Source: Streptomyces sp. NBC_01428
GTDB taxonomy: Bacteria; Actinomycetota; Actinomycetes; Streptomycetales; Streptomycetaceae
DNA: 64,000 nucleotides
Direction: 5' to 3'
Assembly: GCF_036231965.1 (NCBI RefSeq)
Contig: NZ_CP109499.1
Location: 8,308,001 to 8,372,000, forward strand
The notes under the pieces were generated by a model. It made no database searches and had not been told where the DNA came from. It saw only the letters and a program-made list of their open reading frames with translations. Of the stretch, positions 33,966 through 41,654 are shown one piece after another; the stretch's first letter is position 1; each line of letters opens with the position of its first letter. A program made the translations under genes and the position numbers.

Positions 33966-34916
33966 CTACAGGCTGAGCCGGGTGCCCCACCCCTCCGCGA
34001 CCGCGACGGCGTGCGCGACGTGGGCCGCCGCGACATCGAGCGCGGCGTGCCCGGTCGACTTGAAGAGCGTGAGCTCGACGTCGTCGCGGCGGCCGGGGAG
34101 GTCACCGGCGAGGACCGCGCCGAGCGGTGTCACCGGCCGCTCGGCCGGAAGGCCCTGCAACTCGTGTGCGCCGGACGGCGGTCGCGTCGTGGCGGCTCCG
34201 GACCATTCCGCGAAGAGCGTGGCGTCGCGGACGGTCGCCGCGTCCAGTTCCGGACCGTGGGAGCCGCCCACCGAGCTGATGTGCGCGCCGACGGCGAGCC
34301 AGTCCCGGTCGACCACCGGTCGCACGGCTCCGGTACAGCAGAACACCGTTCCGGCCCCGCGGACGGCGTCCTCGATACTCCGCGCGGCCCGGCCCGCGGG
34401 GTGCAGCGCCGCCGCGCTCGCCACCCGCTCGGGGTCACGGCCGGCCACCCGCACGGGGGTCTTCGGGTCGAGCGCCGCGAGCAGGGTCACCTGGGCCCGT
34501 GCCTGGGCGCCGGTTCCGACGACGGCCACCGGGCTCCCGTCCGGGCGGGCCAGGGCGCGGGCGCTGATCGTCGCGCTCGCCGCGGTGCGGATCTCGGTGA
34601 GGGGTTCGGCGTCCATCAGGGCCAGCGGGCGGCCGTCCACCGCGTCGAACAGCGCGACGACGCCGAGGTGACTGCTGCGCCCGGGGCGCTCGGGGTCGGC
34701 GAACACGGAGACGAGTTTGGCGGCGAGCCCGAGGCCGGGCACGTGACCGGGCATGGCGCCGAGCAGACCGCCCGGAGCGTGCGCCGCGATCCGTGGCGGC
34801 GCGGAGACCTCGTCCCGGCCGACGGCGATCAAGGCCGTCGCCACGGCGTCCATCACCCGCCGAGGATCGAGCGCGGCCCGTGTCTGCGCGCCGTCCAGGA
34901 ACCGGATCTCGCTCAT
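33966..34916 (-). CDS. Ornithine cyclodeaminase / mu-crystallin family protein
   Basis: 316 residues. The NAD-binding site is VAVVGTGAQARAQVTLLAAL, and the substrate-side motif is LGAMPGHVPGLGLAAKLVSV with K67-like lysine. DAEPLTEIRTAASATISARA and CCTGAVRPVVDRDWLAVGAH are family signatures. Members are ornithine cyclodeaminases, alanine dehydrogenases, ketimine reductases or N-methyl amino acid dehydrogenases; which one is unclear. The ATG overlaps the IclR stop, so it is co-transcribed with the regulator. Confidence 0.9.
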   Translation of the reverse strand: MSEIRFLDGAQTRAALDPRRVMDAVATALIAVGRDEVSAPPRIAAHAPGGLLGAMPGHVPGLGLAAKLVSVFADPERPGRSSHLGVVALFDAVDGRPLALMDAEPLTEIRTAASATISARALARPDGSPVAVVGTGAQARAQVTLLAALDPKTPVRVAGRDPERVASAAALHPAGRAARSIEDAVRGAGTVFCCTGAVRPVVDRDWLAVGAHISSVGGSHGPELDAATVRDATLFAEWSGAATTRPPSGAHELQGLPAERPVTPLGAVLAGDLPGRRDDVELTLFKSTGHAALDVAAAHVAHAVAVAEGWGTRLSL

Positions 34917-35854
34917 GACTGGCCTTCAGGGGAGGGAGAGGAGGAGGGGGACGGTGTCGCGGTCGCCGACTCGGTCGGGTCGGTGACGTGCAGGCCGCCG
35001 GCACGGTGTTCTCCGGCCGTCGGACTCTCGGAGGCGGCACGCGCCGCGTCGATCGAGGGTGGCGCGGAAGCCGTGGGCACAGCGGCGGACGGTGAGGACG
35101 GAGCGGGTGATCCGGGACCGGAGAGGATCCGGCCCAGTTCGTCCGTCGCCTCGCGCAGCAACTCCTGGAGCAGGCAAAGACGGTTCTCGTCGATCTCCGC
35201 GCCCAGACCGACCAGGGTCACGGCGCAGACCGGCGCGCCCGGACGCGTGACGACCGCGCGGCCGAGCGAGGCGACGGGCTGTTCGTTGCGCCCGTACTCG
35301 ACGGCGAACCCTGTGCGTGCGGTCCGTTCGACGTCGGCCAGCAGCCCGTCGGGCCCGTCCAGCGGGTGACCGTCCGCTTCGGCGGTCCGCAGATAGGGGG
35401 CGCGGTCGGCCGGTTCGAGGGCGGCGACCAGGGCGAGCGGGCCGGCGAACCGGTGCACGGGCAGGGCCTCGCCCATCAGCCGGCTGATCATCGCCAGGCG
35501 GTCGGGGCGTACGACGTCGATCACACGGGACCGGTCGGCCTCCGGCACCTGGAGGTTGACCATCATGCCGGTGCGCTCGGACAGCCTGTCGAGCACCGGC
35601 CGGGCGAGCGCGCCGAGCGAGTTCCTGGCGGCCGAGGACGACAACCGCAGGACGGCCGTGCCGGGCAGATAGCGGTCGCCCGCCCGCAGCACCCAGCCGC
35701 GCCGGACCAGGTCGACGAGCACCCGGTAGGCCGTCGCCCGGTGCAGACCGACCTCCTCGGCCAGGTCGGTGAGGCGCGGCGGCCGGTCCGCGCGCGCCAC
35801 GGCCTCGACGAGGTCGAGGGCCTTGTCCACCGCGGTCCGTGTCTCTGCGGGCAA
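34913..35854 (-). CDS. IclR-family transcriptional regulator
   Basis: 313 residues. The winged helix lies at about 8-65 (RLTDLAEEVGLHRATAYRVL), followed by an IclR effector domain (about 80-250: MMVNLQVPEADRSRVIDVVR, RTGFAVEYGRNEQPVASLGR). About 60 unusual Ser/Pro/Ala-rich residues follow at the C-terminus. The TTG start at 35854 has a full AAGGAGG eight bases upstream. It is divergent from the amidohydrolase-dipeptidase genes, which it probably controls through palindromes in between. Confidence 0.92.
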   Translation of the reverse strand: MPAETRTAVDKALDLVEAVARADRPPRLTDLAEEVGLHRATAYRVLVDLVRRGWVLRAGDRYLPGTAVLRLSSSAARNSLGALARPVLDRLSERTGMMVNLQVPEADRSRVIDVVRPDRLAMISRLMGEALPVHRFAGPLALVAALEPADRAPYLRTAEADGHPLDGPDGLLADVERTARTGFAVEYGRNEQPVASLGRAVVTRPGAPVCAVTLVGLGAEIDENRLCLLQELLREATDELGRILSGPGSPAPSSPSAAVPTASAPPSIDAARAASESPTAGEHRAGGLHVTDPTESATATPSPSSSPSPEGQS

Positions 35855-35895
35855 TTCCGGCCCCTCCTTGTGATGCCGTCGGATGCGAGCGTACG

Positions 35896-35943
35896 GTAAC
35901 GCATGTTGCGGAAGACGATACGCCTGTTACGCACACCGTAACA
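35896..35943. promoter_or_regulatory. Candidate IclR operator palindromes
   Basis: A perfect inverted repeat TGTTACG-CACAC-CGTAACA (35925-35943) and an imperfect one GTAAC-GCAT-GTTGC (35896-35909). Both lie in the 166-base divergent region between the IclR and amidohydrolase genes. Confidence 0.55.
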
Positions 35944-36020
35944 AGATCCGGACGGGTGTCGACCGGCTGGACGGGAGTCCGGCCGCGACGCGGTTCAGGC
36001 ACAGCTATGACGAGGTGAAG

Positions 36021-37412
36021 ATGACGGACGAGGTTCCGGGCGCACCGGCCCCGCACGCGCCCGCGGTGGAGGGAACCGTCGCGGTGTACCGCGGCGCGAC
36101 GCTGTTCGACGGGACCGGGCGTCCCGCGCGGCCCGGCACGTCGATCGTGGTCGACGGCCAGGTCGTCCGCGCGGTCGGCGACGACGCCGCGATCGCGGCC
36201 GAACTGCCCGCCGACGCGCGGGTCTTCGACCTCGACGGCGGCTTCGTGGTGCCCGGACTGATCGACGCGCACCAGCACATCGCGACGCCGCCCGACCGCC
36301 CCGCGGCGGAGGCCGTGCTGCGTCGGCTCGTGTACAGCGGCGTCACCGCCATCCGTGACATGGCCGACGACCTGCGCCAGGTCGGTGACCTGGCGCGGGC
36401 GACGCTCGTCGGCGAGATCCCCGGTCCCGACATCCGGTACGCCGCGCTCATGGCGGGCCCCGGCTTCTTCGACGACCCGCGCACCCACCAGGTGTCCCAG
36501 GGCGAGACGCCCGGCGCCGTGCCGTGGATGCAGGCGATCACGAAGGACACCGATCTGCCCCTGGCGGTCGCTCTGGCCCGCGGCACCCACGCCGTCGCGA
36601 TCAAGGTGTACGCGGACCTCGACCACACCACCGTCGCCGCCATCACCGCCGAGGCGCACCGGCAGGGCGTTCCCGTCTGGGCCCACGCGACCGTCTTCCC
36701 GGCCTCGCCCGGCGAGATCGTCGAAGCCGGCGCGGACAGCGTCTCGCACGTCACCCTGCTCGCCTTCGAGGGCACGGACGAACCCCTCACGAGCTACAAG
36801 CACAAACCCCGTGTCGCGTACGAGAGGTTCGCCGCCGGCGACGACCCGCGCATCGAGGAACTGTTCGCCCTGATGCGGCGGCGCGGGACCGTCCTCGACG
36901 CCACCGCCGGCATGTGGGCGAGCGAGGCCCTCGCGGGCGACGGCCCCGCGGACGCCGAGCGGGCCGCGGCCAACACCGAACTCGCCGCCGTCCTCACCGC
37001 GCAGGCCCACCGGGCCGGCGTCGACATCGCGACCGGCACGGACTACGAGACCGACCCCGAGGAGCCCTTCCCGGCGCTCTTCGAGGAGCTGTCCTTCCTC
37101 GTGCGCCGCTGCGGCATGACACCCGCCGAGGTGCTCCGCTCGGCCACACTCATCGGTGCCCGCAGCGCGGGAGCCGAGGACGTCATGGGCAGCGTCGAAG
37201 CGGGAAAGCTCGCCAACTTCGTTGTCCTGGCGGCCGATCCGCTGCGGGACATCGAGAACCTGCGGAGCGTCACGCTGACCGTCAAACGCGGCCACCGCTT
37301 CGAGCGCCGTGCCTTCGACGGCACCGACTCCGGCGCGCGGCGGACCGCCGCCGTCCCGTCCCCCGAGGCCGAAGAGCCCGGACCGACCCACCGCGCCGAG
37401 GAGACCCGATGA
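36021..37412 (+). CDS. Amidohydrolase family protein
   Basis: 463 residues, a metal-dependent TIM-barrel hydrolase. The N-terminal beta sandwich (VAVYRGATLFDGTGRPARPG) leads to the metal motif H84-Q-H86 (VPGLIDAHQHIA). Further ligand candidates are the Lys in VAIKVYADLD, His in VWAHATVF and SVSHVTLL, and Asp in ATGTDYETDP. The C-terminus has the typical GSVEAGKLANFVVLAADPL. It resembles imidazolonepropionase-like or prolidase-like amidohydrolases; the substrate is unknown. ATG 36021 follows GAGGTGAAG. The stop overlaps the next start (ATGA). Confidence 0.9.
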   Translation: MTDEVPGAPAPHAPAVEGTVAVYRGATLFDGTGRPARPGTSIVVDGQVVRAVGDDAAIAAELPADARVFDLDGGFVVPGLIDAHQHIATPPDRPAAEAVLRRLVYSGVTAIRDMADDLRQVGDLARATLVGEIPGPDIRYAALMAGPGFFDDPRTHQVSQGETPGAVPWMQAITKDTDLPLAVALARGTHAVAIKVYADLDHTTVAAITAEAHRQGVPVWAHATVFPASPGEIVEAGADSVSHVTLLAFEGTDEPLTSYKHKPRVAYERFAAGDDPRIEELFALMRRRGTVLDATAGMWASEALAGDGPADAERAAANTELAAVLTAQAHRAGVDIATGTDYETDPEEPFPALFEELSFLVRRCGMTPAEVLRSATLIGARSAGAEDVMGSVEAGKLANFVVLAADPLRDIENLRSVTLTVKRGHRFERRAFDGTDSGARRTAAVPSPEAEEPGPTHRAEETR

Positions 37413-38488
37413 CCACCCTTCCCCTGATCGTCAACGCGCTCGGACAGCTCGACAACCCGAACGCTCCCGGGTCGGCCGAGGCGGCAGCCGAGTTGAACCC
37501 GTCCAGCGAGCAACTGACCATCGACGCGCGCACCCTGGCCGACGCCCACGCCTCGGGTCTCACCGCCGTCAACATCACCCTCGGCTACACCATGGGGGAC
37601 CTGCCCCCGTACGAGCACACGCTGCACGAGATCGACGTCTGGGACGGGATCATCCGCGACCATGCGGCGGACCTCCTCAAGGTCCGTACGGTCGCCGACG
37701 TCCACCGCGCCCGGCGGGAAGGGCGGGTCGGTGTCATCTACGGTTTCCAGAACGCGGTCGCCGTCGGGAACGACACGAGCCGCGTCGCCACCTTCGCCGA
37801 GCGCGGCGTACGGGTCGTCCAGCTCACGTACAACCAGGCCAACCACATCGGCGACGGCTCGATGGCTCCCGAGAACCGGGGCCTGACCGACTTCGGCCGC
37901 GGTCTCGTCGAGGCCCTCGACGAGTACCACCTCATGGTGGACCTCTCCCACAGCGGTGAACGCACCTGCCTGGAGGCCGCCAAGACCGCCCGGCTCCCCG
38001 TGTCGATCAACCACACCGGCTGCCGCGCCCTCGCCGACCTGCCCCGCAACAAGACGGACGAGGAACTGCGCCTGGTGGCCTCGCGCGGCGGCTTCGTGGG
38101 CATCTACTTCATGCCGTTCCTGAACCCGTCCGGCCACGCGAGCGCCGCCGACGTCGTCGAGCACATCGTCCACGCGGTGAACGTGTGCGGTGAGGACCAC
38201 GTCGGCATCGGCACCGACGGCACGGTCACCTCCATCGACGACCTCGACGCCTACCGCGCGCACCTCGCCGAACACGTGGCCCTGCGGCGCGAGGCCGGCG
38301 TCGGCGCGGCGGGAGAGCGGGACGACACGCTGCCGTTCGTGCTCGACCTCCGCGGAGTCGACCAGTTCCGCGACCTGATCCGCCTCCTGGAGCAGCGGGG
38401 TTACAGTTCCGGGCGCATCGAGAAGATCCTCGGCACGAACTTCCTCGACTACGCGGACCGGGTGTGGGCGCCGGAGGCCTCGCGGTAG
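37409..38488 (+). CDS. M19-family dipeptidase-like protein with altered metal site
   Basis: 359 residues of membrane-dipeptidase (M19) fold. Conserved parts include VRVVQLTYNQANHIGDG, MVDLSHSGERTCLEAAKTA, VSINHTGCRALADLPRNKTD, GIGTDGTVTS and the C-terminal IEKILGTNFLDY. The usual N-terminal HxD metal pair is replaced (LIVNALGQLDNP) and the bridging Glu region reads VIYGFQNAVAVGND. Only half of the usual binuclear site is therefore evident. The substrate is unknown. It is translationally coupled to the amidohydrolase, suggesting sequential cleavage of one compound. Confidence 0.85.
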   Translation: MTTLPLIVNALGQLDNPNAPGSAEAAAELNPSSEQLTIDARTLADAHASGLTAVNITLGYTMGDLPPYEHTLHEIDVWDGIIRDHAADLLKVRTVADVHRARREGRVGVIYGFQNAVAVGNDTSRVATFAERGVRVVQLTYNQANHIGDGSMAPENRGLTDFGRGLVEALDEYHLMVDLSHSGERTCLEAAKTARLPVSINHTGCRALADLPRNKTDEELRLVASRGGFVGIYFMPFLNPSGHASAADVVEHIVHAVNVCGEDHVGIGTDGTVTSIDDLDAYRAHLAEHVALRREAGVGAAGERDDTLPFVLDLRGVDQFRDLIRLLEQRGYSSGRIEKILGTNFLDYADRVWAPEASR

Positions 38489-38568
38489 CCCACGCGCGTT
38501 CCGCCCGCACAAGTCCGCTCGCGGGGTGCCCTGTTGTCCTCGCTCCGGGCCTGACTACGGTGACCGGC

Positions 38569-39564
38569 ATGAAGATCAGCGTGGTCGCCGCAGCGCGAGA
38601 GGACGACAGCCCGGTGGAGGAACCCCTGAGGGTCGCGACGGTCGCCGACCGGCTCGGGTACGACGAGGTGTGGGCGGGGGAGGGGCCCACCTGGGACTCG
38701 TTCGTACTCGCCGCAGCCGTCGGACACGTCACGGAGCGCGTCTCCGTGACGGCCGGACCCGTGCCGGTCTCGGTCCGGGACCCCCTCACCATCGCCCGGG
38801 GCGCCGCGTCGGCCGCGGCCGTGATCGGCCGCCCGGTCGGCGTCGCCCTCGGGACCTCCAGCAAGCGGGTCGTCGAAGGGGTGCACGGCAGGCCCCGGAC
38901 CCGGCCGGCCGCCGAACTCGCCCGGTCCGCGGAAGCTGTCCGCGCCCTTCTGCACGGTGAGCCCGGCGAGCCGATCATGCCCGGCAGCTCCTTCCGCCGC
39001 CGGCAGCGGCCGCCGGGCGGCCCGCTCACCGTGGCCGCCTTCGGCGACCGGGCGATCGCGGCGGCCGCCGAACACGCGGACCGGATGCTCCTCGACGTCG
39101 TCTCACCCGAGCAGGTCGCCGCACTGCGCGCCAAGCTCGCCGCCGCCGAGCGCGTCGGCCGGACACCGCCACGGCTCGCCGCGTGGCTGCCCGCGGCGGT
39201 CGACCCCGAGCCGGAGTCGGTCCGCCAGATCCTGGGCAGCGTCGTCGGCTACCTGACGGTGCCGGGCTACAGCGACATGTTCACCACGGCAGGCTTCGGC
39301 GAGTCGGTCGAACAGGCGCGGTCCGGCGCCGACCGGGAGGCACTGCTCGCCAAGCTCCCGCGGGAGGCCGCGACCACGGTCGGCCTGGTGGGCGACCTCG
39401 CCGCCGTCGAGGCCCGGATCGCCGCCTACGCCGCTGCGGGTCTGGACGAGATCGCCCTCGTCCCCGCCACCGACGGCGATCCGGCAGGCGAACGCACGCT
39501 GACCGCGCTGGCGCCGGGCGCGCGCGAGGGCACACCGTCCGCCACGCGGCGGAACACCACCTGA
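38569..39564 (+). CDS. LLM-class flavin- or F420-dependent oxidoreductase
   Basis: 331 residues, luciferase-like TIM barrel. ATVADRLGYDEVWAGEGPTW near the start, then VSVTAGPVPVSVRDPLTIAR and VGVALGTSSKRVVEGVHGRP fit the F420-dependent LLM subgroup. VVGYLTVPGYSDMFTTAGFG is a typical C-terminal-half motif. ATG 38569; the gap to the dipeptidase is 80 bases and a terminator follows, so it probably ends the operon. Confidence 0.88.
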   Translation: MKISVVAAAREDDSPVEEPLRVATVADRLGYDEVWAGEGPTWDSFVLAAAVGHVTERVSVTAGPVPVSVRDPLTIARGAASAAAVIGRPVGVALGTSSKRVVEGVHGRPRTRPAAELARSAEAVRALLHGEPGEPIMPGSSFRRRQRPPGGPLTVAAFGDRAIAAAAEHADRMLLDVVSPEQVAALRAKLAAAERVGRTPPRLAAWLPAAVDPEPESVRQILGSVVGYLTVPGYSDMFTTAGFGESVEQARSGADREALLAKLPREAATTVGLVGDLAAVEARIAAYAAAGLDEIALVPATDGDPAGERTLTALAPGAREGTPSATRRNTT

Positions 39565-39584
39565 GGAACGGCTCCACCGGGAAC

Positions 39585-39640
39585 GGGCACGGGTGACGGG
39601 GCGCGGGTGGTCGCGTGCCCTGCGCCCGTCACCCGTGCCC
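39585..39640 (+). terminator. Terminator hairpin
   Basis: 16-bp stem (GGGCACGGGTGACGGG with its complement), extended by GCGC/GCGC pairing past a one-base offset, after the LLM oxidoreductase gene. Confidence 0.8.
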
Positions 39641-39696
39641 ATTCGGCTGCCCCGAGCACGAGGGATCGGACGGACCTGCGTGGGTCCGTGCGACGA

Positions 39697-39721
39697 TCGA
39701 TTCGCGTGCAGTCGCAATCGA
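39697..39721. promoter_or_regulatory. Inverted repeat upstream of the aminotransferase
   Basis: Arms TCGATT and AATCGA with extra GCG/CGC pairing inside. It lies about 40 bases upstream of the predicted -35 element. It could be the site of the Lrp/AsnC regulator encoded next to the aminotransferase. Confidence 0.3.
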
Positions 39722-39736
39722 ATCCGTCGTCGGGCC

Positions 39737-39766
39737 TTGATCCGGTGGCGTATCCCTTCGTAGCAT
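39737..39766 (+). promoter_or_regulatory. Candidate principal-sigma promoter of the aminotransferase
   Basis: TTGATC, 18 bases, TAGCAT, about 37 bases before the ATG at 39803. Confidence 0.45.
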
Positions 39767-39802
39767 CGCCGTATTCGTTCACCGGACCGAAGGAGCCCCT
39801 CG

Positions 39803-41152
39803 ATGGACCGCACCCGTCTGCAGCAGCTCCTGGCCCGGGAGAGCGCCGAGGCCGAGCGCCGCAACCCGCGCTCCAAGGCCGCCTACGAACGGGCCGAGCA
39901 TCTGTTCGGCAGGGTCCCGATGACCTGGATGAACAAGACGGCGGGAGCCTTTCCGCGGTACCTGGACACGGCACGCGGCGCCCGCGTCACGGACATCGAC
40001 GGTCACGAGTACGTCGACTTCTGCCTCGGCGACACCGGCGCGATGGCCGGACACTCCCCGGCCGTGGTGGCCGAGGCCGTGCAGCGCCGCTTCGCCGAGA
40101 GCGGTGGCGCGACCGCGATGCTGCCCACCGAGGAGGCGGAGTGGGTCGGCGCCGAGCTGACCCGCCGCTTCGGACTCGCCCGCTGGAGTTTCGCGCTCAC
40201 CGCGACCGACGCCAACCGCTGGTCGATACGGCTCGCGCGGGCCGTCACCGGACGCCCCAAGATCCTCGTGAACAGCTACAGCTACCACGGCAGTGTCGAC
40301 GAATCGCTGATCGTGGTCGGCCCCGACGGACAGGGCACCGCCCGCCCCGGCAACGTCGGCGCACCCTGCGACGTCACCCTCACCAGCCGCGTCGCCGAGT
40401 TCAACGACCTCGCCCAGCTGGAGCGCGAACTCGCCCACGGAGACGTCGCCGCCGTCCTCATGGAGCCCGCGCTCACCAACATCGGCATCGTCCTGCCCGA
40501 ACCGGGCTACCTGGAGGGGGTCCGCGAGCTCACCCGCCGCTACGGCACCCTCCTCATCAACGACGAGACGCACACCTTCTCCGCCGGACCGGGCGGCTGC
40601 ACCGCGGCCTGGGACCTGGAGCCGGACATCCTCACCATCGGCAAGGCGATCGGCGGGGGCATCCCGGCCGGGGCCTACGGCCTCTCGGCCGACCTCGCCG
40701 AACAACTGCTGGGCCGCGCCGACCTCGACCTGATCGACATGGGCGGGGTCGGCGGCACCCTCGCCGGGAACGCCCTCTCCGTCGCCGCGATGCGGGCCAC
40801 CCTCGAACACGTCCTCACCGACGGGGCGTTCGCCGCCATGGCGACGCTCTCCGAGCGGTTCGAGGCCGGGGTGCGCGCGGGTATCGAGCGGTGGGAGCTC
40901 CCGTGGTCGGTGAGCCGCCTCGGCGCCCGTACCGAGTACCGGTTCGCCGACCCCGCGCCGCGCACCGGCACCGCGTCGGCGGCCGCCGCCGACACGGAAC
41001 TCGAGGACTTCCTCCACCTGTACCTCGCCAACCGGGGCATCCTCCTCACCCCCTTCCACAACATGGCGCTGATGTGCCCCGACACCACCGAGCGGGACGT
41101 CGACCTGCACACCGAGGTCTTCGCCGGCGCGCTCGCCGAACTGGCCGGCTGA
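39803..41152 (+). CDS. Class III PLP-dependent aminotransferase
   Basis: 449 residues related to glutamate-1-semialdehyde aminomutase and beta-amino-acid or phenylglycine aminotransferases. Motifs: VTDIDGHEYVDFCLGDTGAM, SFALTATDANRWSIRLARAV, INDETHTFSAGPGG (cofactor Asp nearby) and the PLP lysine in DILTIGKAIGGGIPAGAYG. The genomic GSA aminomutase of heme synthesis normally sits elsewhere, so this is probably a catabolic or specialised aminotransferase. An Lrp/AsnC gene follows after 43 bases and likely responds to its amino acid. Confidence 0.9.
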   Translation: MDRTRLQQLLARESAEAERRNPRSKAAYERAEHLFGRVPMTWMNKTAGAFPRYLDTARGARVTDIDGHEYVDFCLGDTGAMAGHSPAVVAEAVQRRFAESGGATAMLPTEEAEWVGAELTRRFGLARWSFALTATDANRWSIRLARAVTGRPKILVNSYSYHGSVDESLIVVGPDGQGTARPGNVGAPCDVTLTSRVAEFNDLAQLERELAHGDVAAVLMEPALTNIGIVLPEPGYLEGVRELTRRYGTLLINDETHTFSAGPGGCTAAWDLEPDILTIGKAIGGGIPAGAYGLSADLAEQLLGRADLDLIDMGGVGGTLAGNALSVAAMRATLEHVLTDGAFAAMATLSERFEAGVRAGIERWELPWSVSRLGARTEYRFADPAPRTGTASAAAADTELEDFLHLYLANRGILLTPFHNMALMCPDTTERDVDLHTEVFAGALAELAG

Positions 41153-41195
41153 ACGCCGCCGTTCACCCCCTGCGAGCCGGACGGAAAGGAACCGC

Positions 41196-41636
41196 GTGGA
41201 CGAGATCGACAAGGCCATCCTGCGCGAACTGCAGATCGACGGCCGTATCGCCTACGCCGAACTCGGCCCGAAGGTCGGCCTGTCGGCGTCCGCCGCCCGC
41301 CAGCGGCTGCAACGCCTGCTCGACTCCCAGGCGGTGCAGGTTGTCGGCGTCACCGACCCGATGGGCATGGGCGGTCAGGCGATGGCTCTGCTCGGCATCG
41401 GCGTCGACGGGGATCCACGAGCCGTCGCCGACACGCTCGCCGAACGGACCGAGGTGGTCTACTCGGTGCTGACCTCGGGCGGCTTCGACCTGTTCGCCGA
41501 GGTCGTCTGCGCGGGCCCGCGCGAGCTGCTGGACTTCGTCAACGACGTCGTGCGGCCGGTCGAAGGGGTCCGCCAGGTGCAGTCGTTCCCGTACTTCGGG
41601 ATCCACACGCACCGGTTCCTCTGGAACGTCGGCTGA
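41196..41636 (+). CDS. Lrp/AsnC-family regulator
   Basis: 146 residues from GTG 41196. The winged helix is at 1-55 (DKAILRELQIDGRIAYAELG, VGLSASAARQRLQRLL) and a RAM ligand domain (about 65-146: VVYSVLTSGGFDLFAEVVCA) follows. It probably senses the substrate of the adjacent aminotransferase and regulates it. Confidence 0.93.
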   Translation: MDEIDKAILRELQIDGRIAYAELGPKVGLSASAARQRLQRLLDSQAVQVVGVTDPMGMGGQAMALLGIGVDGDPRAVADTLAERTEVVYSVLTSGGFDLFAEVVCAGPRELLDFVNDVVRPVEGVRQVQSFPYFGIHTHRFLWNVG

Positions 41637-41654
41637 ACGGACGCCCCGCGGGGG

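Noticed and set aside
35921..35932. CCTGTTACGCA-type 11-mer shared with the ECF promoter region near 19981
   Set aside because: In the IclR region it is part of a local palindrome and lacks a GTC at the spacing seen in the ECF candidates, so the match is probably chance.
34926..37391. Minus-strand open frame of 821 codons
   Set aside because: Antisense to the amidohydrolase and out of frame with the IclR gene.
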